A stretch of 64,000 bases of DNA from an uncultured Prevotellaceae bacterium (GTDB taxonomy: Bacteria > Bacteroidota > Bacteroidia > Bacteroidales > Bacteroidaceae), in NCBI GenBank assembly GCA_947169245.1, contig CAMVPA010000010.1:1-64000 (forward strand). The letters are read 5' to 3'. The notes beneath the pieces were generated by a model, which saw only the letters and a program-made list of their open reading frames with translations, was not told the DNA's origin and ran no database searches. Position numbers and translations under genes: made by a program. Position 1 is the stretch's first letter, and each line of letters begins with the position of its first letter. Positions 16,127-24,517 of the stretch are shown here, in pieces.

Positions 16127-18001
16127 ATGAAGAAACACTTGCTGAGATTTATTCGAGGTGCGAGGTACGAGGTGCGAGGTACGAGGTGCGGGGTGCGAGG
16201 TACAAGGTACGGGGTGCGAGGTACGAGAGCCCTCGTTGTGCTGGCTGCACTGCTGCTGCATCAGGCAACGGCGTCGGCACAGTATGTCATCAGCCTGACT
16301 GACGGGCAGAAGCTCACGTGGTCGGGCTTCACCTTTGTCAAGGGCAGCGGCGACGACACGTGGCTCATCCGCAAGGAGGGGCTTACCAGCGGCGGCACCG
16401 ACATCAGCCGCGTCGTCTCCATCACCGCACAGCCTCTGGCCGAGCGCACGTGGAAGGCTCCCACCTATCCCGACGACTACCGCCAGCTGGCCGGATGGAA
16501 CACCCGCTCGAAGTGGAACCTGGCCAACATCCACGACCCGTCGGTGATGCTGGCCGAGGACGGCTACTACTACATGTACTGCACGGATGCGGGCTTCGGC
16601 AATCCGCAGAACGGTCACGGACACTTCCACTGTCGCCGTTCGAAGAACCTCGTCGACTGGAGCTATCTGGGTGGTACGATGGCTAATGTGCCCGCATGGG
16701 TGAAGGACTCTTTGAACACAGAACGCCGCCGCTTGGGACTGCCCGAGATTGCCAGTCCGCAGTATGGCTACTGGGCTCCCTGTGTCCGCAAGGTCAAGGA
16801 AGGGCTCTACCGCATGTACTATTGTATTGTCGTTGACAACTACATCAAGACAGGCAAGGCCGCTACCACCGAGAACTTCGACAACTCATGGACGGAACGC
16901 TCCTTCATCGGCGTCATGGAAACGGCCACACCGGCCAATGTGAACAGCTGGAAAGACAAGGGCTTTGTCCTTTGCTCGATGTCAGACAAGGGGCAGAACT
17001 GGACGCGCAATGGCACCAACGACTGGAGCGGCTACTTCCGCTACAACGCCATCGACCCCTCCTACATCATTACACCCGAGGGCGAGCACTGGCTCATCTA
17101 CGGCTCCTGGCACTCGGGCTTTGCCGCCGTGCAGATTGATCCCGAGACGGGAAAGACGCTGAAGCCGATGCCCTCGTTCTACTCCAGCCTGACGGAGCTG
17201 AACAAGGTGGCCAAGCGCGTCTATACCCGCGATGCCAACAGTCGCTGGCAGGGAGCTGAGGCGCCCGAGGTCATCTACAACCCTGAGACGGGCTACTACT
17301 ATCTGTTCATGGCCTACGACGGACTCGACGTTCCCTACAATACCCGTGTCGTCCGCTCGAAGAACATCAACGGCCCCTACTACACCAAGTCGGGTACCGA
17401 CGTCACCAACAATGGCGGACAGGCGTTCCCCATCATGACCCATCCCTACAAGTTCGGCAGCGACCACGGCTGGGTGGGCATCAGCCACTGTGCCGTCTTC
17501 AGCGACGGCCAGGGCAACTGGTACTACTGTTCGCAGGGCCGATTCCCTGCCGACTACGACAGCTGGGCCCCCAACGCCATCATGCTGGGACATGTGCGCA
17601 GCATACGCTGGACCAGCGACGGCTGGCCACTGGTCATGCCCGAGCGCTACAGCGGCGTTCCCCAGACACCCATTGAGGAGAGCGAGCTGGTGGGACAGTG
17701 GGAGAACATCCTCCTGTCTTACGACTACGGCAAGCAGCGGGAGTCCGTCAGCTTCACACTGGGCGACGACCATAAGGTCAGCGGAGGATGGATGGCAGGC
17801 AACAACTGGAGCTACGATGCCGCCAAACGTATTCTGAAGGTGGGCTCCTTCCAGCTGTACGTGCAGCGCGAGGCCGACTGGGAAGCGGGTAAGGAGAATG
17901 TGGGCTCGGGTACCACTAACACCCACACCGGCCGCGTGAAAACCATCGTCTACGCAGGTATTAGCGGCAACAACACCTATTGGGGGAAGAAGGTGCAGTA
18001 A
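16127..18001 (+). CDS. Glycoside hydrolase family 43, arabinanase-like
   Basis: A 624-residue secreted GH43 enzyme, probably acting on arabinan or arabinoxylan side chains. The five-bladed propeller shows the catalytic residues in NIHDPSVML (Asp base), AIDPSYIITPEGEHWLIYGSW (Asp pKa modulator) and AEAPEVIYNPETGYYYLF (Glu acid). A strong Shine-Dalgarno (GGAAGGAGG) precedes the ATG at 16127. The signal peptide is split by a heptanucleotide tract (16154-16228) coding for repeats of Gly-Val-Arg-Gly-Thr-Arg, so the positively charged n-region is unusually long before the core ALVVLAALLL. The C-terminal 120 residues form an extra beta domain. Confidence 0.85.
   Translation: MKKHLLRFIRGARYEVRGTRCGVRGTRYGVRGTRALVVLAALLLHQATASAQYVISLTDGQKLTWSGFTFVKGSGDDTWLIRKEGLTSGGTDISRVVSITAQPLAERTWKAPTYPDDYRQLAGWNTRSKWNLANIHDPSVMLAEDGYYYMYCTDAGFGNPQNGHGHFHCRRSKNLVDWSYLGGTMANVPAWVKDSLNTERRRLGLPEIASPQYGYWAPCVRKVKEGLYRMYYCIVVDNYIKTGKAATTENFDNSWTERSFIGVMETATPANVNSWKDKGFVLCSMSDKGQNWTRNGTNDWSGYFRYNAIDPSYIITPEGEHWLIYGSWHSGFAAVQIDPETGKTLKPMPSFYSSLTELNKVAKRVYTRDANSRWQGAEAPEVIYNPETGYYYLFMAYDGLDVPYNTRVVRSKNINGPYYTKSGTDVTNNGGQAFPIMTHPYKFGSDHGWVGISHCAVFSDGQGNWYYCSQGRFPADYDSWAPNAIMLGHVRSIRWTSDGWPLVMPERYSGVPQTPIEESELVGQWENILLSYDYGKQRESVSFTLGDDHKVSGGWMAGNNWSYDAAKRILKVGSFQLYVQREADWEAGKENVGSGTTNTHTGRVKTIVYAGISGNNTYWGKKVQ
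16154..16228 (+). repeat. Heptanucleotide repeat in the GH43 signal peptide
   Basis: About ten units of period 7 (CGAGGTG, CGAGGTA, CGGGGTG). Three units make 21 bases, hence the 7-residue protein period. Same unit as the tract at 3231-3279. Confidence 0.88.
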
Positions 18002-18018
18002 GAAAAACGGCCAACTGC

Positions 18019-18049
18019 TTTGCGCGTTCGGAAATATTTTGTATCTTTG
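18019..18049 (+). promoter_or_regulatory. Promoter of sufE
   Basis: TTTG at 18019-18022, a 19-bp spacer, TATCTTTG at 18042-18049, 18 bases before the sufE start. Confidence 0.7.
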
Positions 18050-18067
18050 CAAACAAATCGTTTAACT

Positions 18068-18529
18068 ATGACAATCAACGAGACGCAAGACGAGATTATT
18101 GAGGAGTTCAGCGCACTGGACGACTGGATGGATAAATACCAGCTGCTCATCGACCTGGGCAGCGAACAGGAGCCCCTGCCCGAGCAGTACAAGACGGAGC
18201 AGAACCTCATTGACGGCTGCCAGAGCCGCGTGTGGCTGCAGGCCGACTACGTGCGAGCTACGGGAGACGGGAAACGAGGTTCGGCCGACGAAGATGGCGG
18301 CATCATCATGTTTAGGGCTGAGAGCGACGCCTTGATAGTGAAGGGCATCGTCACGCTGCTCATCCGCGTGCTCTCAGGACATACACCGCAGGACATCCTC
18401 GACGCCGACCTCTACTTCATCGAACAGATAGGGCTCAAGGAGCACCTGTCGCCCACCCGCAGCAATGGTCTGCTGGCCATGGTGAAGCAGATGCGGATGT
18501 ATGCGCTGGCGTTTGCTAATAAGGAGTAA
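18068..18529 (+). CDS. sufE: Cysteine desulfuration protein SufE
   Basis: A 153-residue sulfur acceptor that takes persulfide from the SufS cysteine desulfurase for Fe-S cluster assembly. The active Cys51 is in LIDGCQSRVWL. The end ISPTRSNGL-like segment (HLSPTRSNGLLAMVKQMR) is typical. The ATG at 18068 lies 18 bases after the -7 box; upstream in-frame codons fall in the promoter. No other suf genes are in the window. It is followed by a conserved unknown gene and rpoN on the same strand. Confidence 0.92.
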   Translation: MTINETQDEIIEEFSALDDWMDKYQLLIDLGSEQEPLPEQYKTEQNLIDGCQSRVWLQADYVRATGDGKRGSADEDGGIIMFRAESDALIVKGIVTLLIRVLSGHTPQDILDADLYFIEQIGLKEHLSPTRSNGLLAMVKQMRMYALAFANKE

Positions 18530-18554
18530 GGTGTAAAGGGATAAAGGAGCAAGT

Positions 18555-19205
18555 ATGGCAAAGAAAGTCAACTGGCATGACGACTACTGGCTGTTGCTGA
18601 TGCAGATTTATCTGCGTAAGCCTGTCGGTCTGAAGCCACAGTACAGCCGCGACATGGTGGACTTGAGTCTGGAGCTGCACATCCCGCCTCAGGTGCTGTT
18701 TGCGAAGATGTGCGAGATAGCGAACCTGGAGACGCCCCGCATTGAGCGCATCTGGGAGACCTACGGCGAGAATCCCCGTCGGCTGGCGCGTGCAGCCCGT
18801 CTGCTGCGCGAGATGAAGGGCTTCGGCCGTGCCGATGCTTTCTACGACGGTGTCGAGATGAACGAGACTTTCGAGCGCGACTGGCAGCCGTTGGACACGA
18901 ACGGGCGGCTGACGCCTGTCATGCTCATACTGATACTCGACCTTTACTTCCACCTGACGCCCATCACGATGGTTAGTGATACCCCCGAGGTGCAGGAGCT
19001 GGCGCGGCTGCTGCGGCTGAAAGCCGACGAGGTGGTCGAGGTGCTCGACGTCTACCAGCACTGCGACCCCTACCTGAACCGCCGCGATGTGATGATGAGC
19101 GACCTGCTGGTGCCCTGCCTCCAGATTTGGAAGCGCTTCGGCAACAGCGATACTGAGGAGCTGACATCGTTTGCCAGTCAGCTGAAGGAGTATTGGAAGA
19201 AGTAG
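18555..19205 (+). CDS. Conserved hypothetical protein upstream of rpoN
   Basis: A 216-residue soluble protein with no signal peptide or membrane segment, and I do not recognise its family. It is rich in charged residues (ETPRIERIWETYGENPRR, RAARLLREMKGFGRADAF) and looks mostly helical, with Trp/Tyr-rich ends. A good ribosome site (AAAGGAGC) precedes the ATG at 18555. It starts 25 bases after sufE and ends 45 bases before rpoN, and that gap is a heptad repeat tract. Its place before the sigma-54 gene may hint at a regulatory tie, but nothing in the sequence proves it. Confidence 0.6.
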   Translation: MAKKVNWHDDYWLLLMQIYLRKPVGLKPQYSRDMVDLSLELHIPPQVLFAKMCEIANLETPRIERIWETYGENPRRLARAARLLREMKGFGRADAFYDGVEMNETFERDWQPLDTNGRLTPVMLILILDLYFHLTPITMVSDTPEVQELARLLRLKADEVVEVLDVYQHCDPYLNRRDVMMSDLLVPCLQIWKRFGNSDTEELTSFASQLKEYWKK

Positions 19206-19245
19206 TGGTAAGTGGTGAGAGGTAAGAGGTGAGAGAAAAGTGAGA
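19204..19245 (+). repeat. Heptanucleotide tandem repeat before rpoN
   Basis: Six units of period 7: AGTGGTA, AGTGGTG, AGAGGTA, AGAGGTG, AGAGAAA, AGTGAGA. It spans the stop of the upstream gene to six bases before the rpoN start, so it contains the rpoN ribosome binding region. Confidence 0.85.
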
Positions 19246-19250
19246 TAACG

Positions 19251-20756
19251 ATGGCACAGGGTCAGGGACAGATACAGGAGCAGAAGCTGGAACAGCGGTT
19301 GGGACAGACCATCTCGCAGCAGCAGTTGCTGCATGCGCAACTGGTGGAGCTGCCCTTGCCACAACTGCTGGAACGTATCGACACCGAGATGAACGACAAC
19401 CCGGCACTGGAGACGGCGGAGGAACAGCCGGAGTTTCCGGAGTCGGCGGACTATCCGGAGTCGGCGGACAATGGCTCTGACGATGATTTCGACAGCCAGC
19501 GCGAGCGCGAAGACCGCCTGTCGGCACTCGACGAGGCACTGCAGGGCATAGGCCGCGACGACGAAGACCTGCCCGTCTATCATGGCGGCAGCAACGTCGG
19601 CGAGGAGCGCGAAGAGATGGTCTACGGCGAGACGACATCGTTCTACGACCAGCTGCGCGAACAGCTCTCGTTCTGCGAACTGACGGAGCACGAGCACGAC
19701 ATCATGGAGTATCTTATTGGCTCGCTCGACGACGACGGTCTGCTGCGCAAGTCGCTCACGCAGATTGCCGACGAGCTGGCCGTCTATCACAATATCGACG
19801 TGACGGAGCAGGAGCTGGAGACCGTGTTGGGCAAGCTTCAGGACTTCGACCCCGCCGGCATCGGCGCCCGCTCGCTGCAGGAGTGTCTGCTGTTGCAGAT
19901 AGGGCGCCGCGACGACTCGCGGCTGAAGACCTTGATGCAGCGCGTGGTGAGCGACTACTTCGACGAGTTCACGAAGAAGCATTGGGACCGCATACAGTCG
20001 GCCCTGCGGCTCACCGACGTGCAGGCCAAGGCCCTGTTCCAGGAACTGCGCCGCCTCAACCCCAAGCCCGGTGCCTCGCTGGGTGAGGCCGTAGGACGGT
20101 CGATGCAGCAGATAACCCCCGACTTCATCGTCGACACGCAGGACGACGGCACCATCACCTTCACGCTGAACAACGCCGAGGTGCCCGAGCTGCAGGTGTC
20201 GCAGTCGTTTGCCGACTCCATGAAGGAGTATCAGCAGAACGGCCAGAACCTGAGCCGCCAGACCAAGGAGGCGCTGCTCTATATCAAGAAAAAGGTGGAT
20301 GCCGCCCAGAACTTCATCGAGGCCATCCACATGCGGCGGCGCACACTGACGCTGACCATGCAGGCCATCATCTCGCTGCAACGGCAGTTCTTCCTTGACG
20401 GCGACGAGGCCTCGCTGCGCCCGATGATTCTGCGCGACGTGGCCGAGAAGACCGGGCTCGACCTGTCTACCGTCTCGCGTGTCAGCAACTCCAAGTATGC
20501 TCAGACGCGCTGGGGCACCTTCCCCCTGCGCCATTTCTTCAGCGAGAGCTATGTCACGGAGAGTGGCGAGGCCCTGTCGACACGACAGATCAAGGCCGCC
20601 CTTCACGACCTCGTAGATGCCGAGGATAAGCGCAAGCCGCTGAGCGACGAGGCACTGATGGCCGCACTGGCCGACAAGGGCTTCCCTATTGCACGGCGCA
20701 CCGTGGCCAAGTACCGCGAACAGTTGGGCATCCCGGTGGCGAGGCTGAGGAAGTAG
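19251..20756 (+). CDS. rpoN: RNA polymerase sigma-54 factor
   Basis: A 501-residue sigma-54. Region I is Gln-rich (QEQKLEQRLGQTISQQQLLHAQ in part) and binds enhancer activators. An acidic region II follows (residues 47-85). The core-binding domain, the helix-turn-helix (LRDVAEKTGLDLSTVSRVSN) and the C-terminal RpoN box, RRTVAKYREQLGIP, complete the protein. It directs transcription at -24/-12 promoters and depends on AAA+ activators, none of which is encoded here. The leader is a heptad repeat tract, so length changes there could affect translation. Confidence 0.95.
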   Translation: MAQGQGQIQEQKLEQRLGQTISQQQLLHAQLVELPLPQLLERIDTEMNDNPALETAEEQPEFPESADYPESADNGSDDDFDSQREREDRLSALDEALQGIGRDDEDLPVYHGGSNVGEEREEMVYGETTSFYDQLREQLSFCELTEHEHDIMEYLIGSLDDDGLLRKSLTQIADELAVYHNIDVTEQELETVLGKLQDFDPAGIGARSLQECLLLQIGRRDDSRLKTLMQRVVSDYFDEFTKKHWDRIQSALRLTDVQAKALFQELRRLNPKPGASLGEAVGRSMQQITPDFIVDTQDDGTITFTLNNAEVPELQVSQSFADSMKEYQQNGQNLSRQTKEALLYIKKKVDAAQNFIEAIHMRRRTLTLTMQAIISLQRQFFLDGDEASLRPMILRDVAEKTGLDLSTVSRVSNSKYAQTRWGTFPLRHFFSESYVTESGEALSTRQIKAALHDLVDAEDKRKPLSDEALMAALADKGFPIARRTVAKYREQLGIPVARLRK

Positions 20757-20791
20757 TAGGGTGTTGGGTGATGGAATAAAAGGATTGAAGA

Positions 20792-21427
20792 ATGAAAATA
20801 AAGACGATGTCGCGCGAGAAGCAGATTATTCTGACAGCACGGGTGGTGAGCCTCGTGTTCACGCCGTTCTACCTGCCGTTGGTAGGACTGGTGGCGCTGT
20901 TCTTCCTGAGCTATCTGCGCCAGTACCCGCTGGCCTACAAGCTATTTGTGCTGGCCGTCGTCTACTTCTTCACCATCCTCATGCCTACGCTGCTCATCCA
21001 TCTCTACCGCCGATACCAGGGCTGGACGCTCTTCGAGCTGGGCCGCAAGGAGCGCCGCATGGTGCCCTACATCATCTCCATCCTCTGCTATTTCACCTGC
21101 ATCTACCTGATGGAGCAACTGCACATTCCCCACTTCATGGGCGACATCGTCATTGCCGCACTGATAGTGCAGATGGTCTGTGCCCTTATCAATGTGTGGT
21201 GGAAGATTTCTACCCACACAGCTGCCATCGGCGGCGTGGCCGGTGCACTGTTTATCTTCTCCGAGTTGTTCGGATTCAATCCTGTCTGGTGGTACTGCTT
21301 AGTGTTCCTCATTGCCGGCGTGCTGGGCACTGCCCGCATGATACTGCGTCAGCACACACTCGGACAGGTTGTCGGCGGTTTCTTCGTCGGCGTGGTCTGC
21401 GCCGTTCTCGCCATGCTTTTCCTGTAA
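20792..21427 (+). CDS. PAP2-like integral membrane protein
   Basis: A 211-residue inner-membrane protein with about six hydrophobic segments, resembling the PAP2 phosphatase superfamily. The C-terminal motif GTARMILRQHTLGQVVGGFFVG fits the family pattern R-x-x-x-x-x-H-T-x-x-Q-V. The first phosphatase motif (KxxxxxxRP) is not clear, so catalytic activity is doubtful. It starts 35 bases after rpoN and probably shares its transcript. The small preceding gap holds no obvious promoter. Confidence 0.7.
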   Translation: MKIKTMSREKQIILTARVVSLVFTPFYLPLVGLVALFFLSYLRQYPLAYKLFVLAVVYFFTILMPTLLIHLYRRYQGWTLFELGRKERRMVPYIISILCYFTCIYLMEQLHIPHFMGDIVIAALIVQMVCALINVWWKISTHTAAIGGVAGALFIFSELFGFNPVWWYCLVFLIAGVLGTARMILRQHTLGQVVGGFFVGVVCAVLAMLFL

Positions 21428-21503
21428 TTGTACCGACGACAACCATGAAGATAATCAATATGGCGAGAATGGCTGTCTGTATAAGAGTTACGAAAATAAT
21501 CTC

Positions 21504-21511
21504 TAACTTTG
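21504..21511 (+). promoter_or_regulatory. -7 box of the unknown membrane protein gene
   Basis: TAACTTTG matches TAnnTTTG, 24 bases before the ATG at 21536. A convincing -33 TTTG is missing at the expected distance. Confidence 0.45.
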
Positions 21512-21535
21512 CTCCCTGTAGATCATCATTATACA

Positions 21536-22312
21536 ATGAGAAGAATCGAGATAGTATCTTTAACCCTGGTTGTGGCAGCCGTGGTCGTGCTGATTATTGC
21601 GTTTCAGATGGACTATGGCAGCCATCGGGTTTGGATGACACTTCTTTCGTTTGCTTTACTGATGCTTTCCTTGGACCCTAAAAGATTGAAGAAAAGGAAA
21701 AACAAGATGATTGAAGAGCCTGATGAGACGGAAGAAGATGAGACGGGATTCATAGAACTTGCCTCTGCTGAGCCTATTGATAAAGCTGCGCTGAACCGTT
21801 CGGACGCCTACCTGACTTTTCAGGATAAGCTGTCGGACGTCTATTATCATATTCATTATGTCGACGGAGAGGCGTATGAAATATATGTTAGCGAGCCCTG
21901 TTGGTTGGAGAGGTTCGATTACGATGAGTTGGATGAAAATTACCAAACATTAGATGACTTGTTTGAAACAGCTGATAATGAGGAAGTCGATGACATCTAT
22001 AGCATTTCGGCTGAAGACTTCTGCTCTGTCAGAAAGCGCTATCAGGACAAGAAAGTTGTTTTATACCAAGCGGGTTGTCAAGCGCAAAAACCTTCAGAGC
22101 CTGTCAATAGAGTAGGTAGGGCTATGGGGTATATCATTGGAACTGTCATGCTCGTACTTTATTGTGCAGCAATGCTGATGTTGCCGTTCAGGCCAGAGAT
22201 AGAATTGAAAACGAAGATTTTCTTACTCTTCTATCCGAGTATCATCTTGCTTTTTGTTGTCTATTCCTTTTCTCCACGTCCTTCTTGTCATTGCCCTGAA
22301 GACGGAAAGTGA
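21536..22312 (+). CDS. Unknown membrane protein, acidic central domain
   Basis: A 258-residue protein I do not recognise. Two N-terminal hydrophobic stretches ([16 protein letters not shown] and [13 protein letters not shown]) and two near the C-terminus ([19 protein letters not shown] and [16 protein letters not shown]) bracket a 130-residue soluble domain rich in Asp, Glu and Tyr. Base composition is more A/T-rich than its neighbours, which could mean a separate origin. The ATG at 21536 is preferred over an upstream in-frame TTG. Its last 71 bases overlap the end of the oppositely oriented dapF chimera. Confidence 0.55.
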   Translation: MRRIEIVSLTLVVAAVVVLIIAFQMDYGSHRVWMTLLSFALLMLSLDPKRLKKRKNKMIEEPDETEEDETGFIELASAEPIDKAALNRSDAYLTFQDKLSDVYYHIHYVDGEAYEIYVSEPCWLERFDYDELDENYQTLDDLFETADNEEVDDIYSISAEDFCSVRKRYQDKKVVLYQAGCQAQKPSEPVNRVGRAMGYIIGTVMLVLYCAAMLMLPFRPEIELKTKIFLLFYPSIILLFVVYSFSPRPSCHCPEDGK

Positions 22313-23405
22313 TGGGGATGGTGTACTTCACGCGCACGGCCTTACCGCTCTGCATGCCGGGCTTCCAATTAGGCATGGCGTTGATGACGCGCAGGGCCTC
22401 GGCATCGAGCTCAGGGCTGACGCTCTTCACAACCTTGGCGCCGCTGACGGTGCCGTCCTTCTCGACAACGAACGTAGCGATGACGCGTCCCTGCTTGCCA
22501 GCCTTCTCAGCTGCCTCTGGATATTTCACGGTCTCAGACAGGAACTTCATCAGCTCTCCTACGCCGCCGGGAACCTGTGGCACAAAGCCATTCTCGGCAT
22601 TACAGGGCAGGTAGACGACGTTCGACCACTTGCCGTCCTCCACCGTACCGGCGCGTCCAATCATCACATTCGAGTCGATATAGACGGGATAGATGGGGTC
22701 GGTCACGCCGATGGAGTTGTCCCAGCGAATGAGCTCCTGAATGTTGCCCGTGTCCGACTTGGCACCGTCGTTGACGAAGATTTCGTCAATGTCAAGATGG
22801 ATTCCGCGAGGCAGGAAGTCGTTTTTCAGGATAGCCTCGCGCAGGAAGTCGTAACCCTGTTCGGGACCGTAGCCCCGGAAGCCCTGTCGGGTCGCCATCT
22901 CGTCGGTGAAAATGACGTAATGAGGATTACCCATTGAGACGAAGACTCCCGACTTGAGGCCGCGCGAAGGCAGGAATAGCCTCTCGTCTTCGAACGCAGG
23001 CTGCAACATGTCCACGGTGACGCTCTCGACCGTGCCATGTTCGCCCTTAGGGGCGACGATGGGGGCGATGTTCAGTTGTAGCGTTTTCACTCCCGACAGC
23101 GTCAGCAGCCGAATCTCTGTCTTCTCCGTCAGACCGCGTTCGTAGAGATATTTGCCGATGCAGCGGCTCGCATTGCCGCACATCATGGCCTCGCTCCCGT
23201 CGGCATTGAAGATGCGCATCGTGAAGTCAGCCTCCGGCACGGGCGACCGTCCGATGAGCACCAGCCCGTCGGAGCCAATACCCTTGTGGCGGTCGCTCCA
23301 GCGCCGGGCCGCTTCCGCAGGGTTTGGCACGTCGTGGAGCATCGTGTTCACGTAGATGTAGTCGTTGCCTGCTCCGTGCATCTTGGTAAATGGTATCTTC
23401 ATCAT
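22242..23405 (-). CDS. Chimera: DapF N-terminal half plus TonB C-terminal domain
   Basis: A 387-residue hybrid. Residues 1-168 match diaminopimelate epimerase (lysine and peptidoglycan synthesis): [41 protein letters not shown] with the first catalytic Cys76, and [14 protein letters not shown]. The second half of DapF, with the other catalytic Cys (usually in ACGTGAC), is absent. Residues 170-280 are unrecognised. Residues 281-371 are a TonB C-terminal domain almost identical to the end of the M56 protein at 25818 (shared [13 protein letters not shown] and [12 protein letters not shown]). It should not be a working two-cysteine racemase. The start gives the standard [15 protein letters not shown]. 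The C-terminus overlaps the convergent gene by 71 bases. Confidence 0.82.
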   Translation of the reverse strand: MMKIPFTKMHGAGNDYIYVNTMLHDVPNPAEAARRWSDRHKGIGSDGLVLIGRSPVPEADFTMRIFNADGSEAMMCGNASRCIGKYLYERGLTEKTEIRLLTLSGVKTLQLNIAPIVAPKGEHGTVESVTVDMLQPAFEDERLFLPSRGLKSGVFVSMGNPHYVIFTDEMATRQGFRGYGPEQGYDFLREAILKNDFLPRGIHLDIDEIFVNDGAKSDTGNIQELIRWDNSIGVTDPIYPVYIDSNVMIGRAGTVEDGKWSNVVYLPCNAENGFVPQVPGGVGELMKFLSETVKYPEAAEKAGKQGRVIATFVVEKDGTVSGAKVVKSVSPELDAEALRVINAMPNWKPGMQSGKAVRVKYTIPITFRLQGNDKKDVEKRNRQQKAR

Positions 23406-23445
23406 CTTTTCTCTGTGGTTGCTATCCTTTGTCTAAAGTTGGGCG

Positions 23446-23477
23446 CAAAGGTAATACAAATAGTTAGAAACGGCAAA
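23446..23477 (-). promoter_or_regulatory. Promoter of the dapF chimera
   Basis: On the minus strand TTTG (comp 23474-23477), a 20-bp spacer and TACCTTTG (comp 23446-23453), about 40 bases before the start. Confidence 0.65.
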
Positions 23478-23619
23478 CAAATGGCGCCTTTTTGTGTCAA
23501 GAAACTGTCAGAAACTGTCAGATTGTTACATTCCGCTCAGCAAACCCTATCATCTTGACACGTTTGGCCGAAAAATCATCCCGTTTCGTTACAGATTGAA
23601 AGTTCATCTTTCTGACGGT

Positions 23620-23654
23620 TTTGTGCGGAGTCTCGAAACTTTTCGTTACCTTTG
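23620..23654 (+). promoter_or_regulatory. Promoter of the DUF3737-malY operon
   Basis: TACCTTTG at 23647-23654 is a perfect -7 box, 18 bases before the ATG at 23672. The nearest TTTG (23620-23623) leaves a long 23-bp spacer. A direct repeat GAAACTGTCA x2 lies further upstream (near 23503-23520). Confidence 0.55.
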
Positions 23655-23671
23655 CAGCCAAAACAACAGCT

Positions 23672-24517
23672 ATGGAACAAATCAAGAACAAAGAGTTTGG
23701 TGGTGAACGCCCGTTGTTTGGCTCTCACAATCTGCGATTGCAGCAGGTGACGATTGTCGACGGTGAGTCGGCTATAAAGCAGTGCTCGAGCATAGAGGCT
23801 GAGGACTGTCGCTTTGTGGGTAAGTACCCTTTCTGGCACGTTGAAAAGTTTACGATTGATCATTGCCAGTTCGATGCAGGGGCACGCTCTGCCTTGTGGT
23901 ACAGTAGCTACCTGCTAATGCGCAATACTCGTATTGATGCACCGAAGATGTTTCGCGAGATGCATCATATCCACCTGGACGATGTGGTTATCAACGATGC
24001 CGATGAGACCTTCTGGCGCTGCCAGTATGTTGAGGCCAGGAATCTGGATTTGCACAATGGCACCTATCCTTTCATGTTCTGCGACTATGTACGCATCAAT
24101 GGCTTGAAGTGCGACTCGAAATATGTGTTCCAATACTGCAAAAACGTGGAGTTGCACAATGCTAACATAGTGACGAAGGACTCGTTCTGGGAGTGTGAGA
24201 ACGTCAGCGTCTACGATTCTGTGCTTGACGGTGAGTACTTAGCGTGGCACTCGAAGAACGTGCGGCTGGTTAACTGTCATCTGGCCGGTGAACAGCTGTT
24301 GTGCTACTGCGACAACCTGGTGTTGGAGAACTGTACATTTGACAAAGCTTGCGACCGTATGTTTGAGTACTCGACGGTAAAGGCCGACATCACGGGACAC
24401 ATCGAAAACATCAAGAATCCGACGAGCGGACATATCGTAGCGGACTCCATAGGGAGCGTAACCATCGATAAGTACGTCAGAGAACCTAACAATTGTATTA
24501 TTGAGACGCGCAAATGA
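23672..24517 (+). CDS. DUF3737 family protein (right-handed beta-helix-like)
   Basis: A 281-residue cytoplasmic protein of the DUF3737 family, made of repeating short units of the type N-V-x-L-x-N-(C/S)-x-L/F that suggest a parallel beta-helix. Examples are KNVELHNANI, ENVSVYDSVL, KNVRLVNCHL and DNLVLENCTF. The end AFEYSTV-like segment (MFEYSTVKADITGHIENIKNP) is family-typical. Function is unknown. Its stop overlaps the start of the MalY/PatB gene (ATGA, 24514-24517), so the two are translationally coupled, a pairing I associate with this family. The ATG at 23672 is 18 bases after the -7 box. Confidence 0.8.
   Translation: MEQIKNKEFGGERPLFGSHNLRLQQVTIVDGESAIKQCSSIEAEDCRFVGKYPFWHVEKFTIDHCQFDAGARSALWYSSYLLMRNTRIDAPKMFREMHHIHLDDVVINDADETFWRCQYVEARNLDLHNGTYPFMFCDYVRINGLKCDSKYVFQYCKNVELHNANIVTKDSFWECENVSVYDSVLDGEYLAWHSKNVRLVNCHLAGEQLLCYCDNLVLENCTFDKACDRMFEYSTVKADITGHIENIKNPTSGHIVADSIGSVTIDKYVREPNNCIIETRK

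Noticed and set aside
20761..21681. A 306-codon frame overlapping the PAP2-like gene on the same strand.
   Set aside because: Composition is atypical (rich in His, Arg and Cys) with no domain, while the overlapping frame has clear membrane helices and a family motif.
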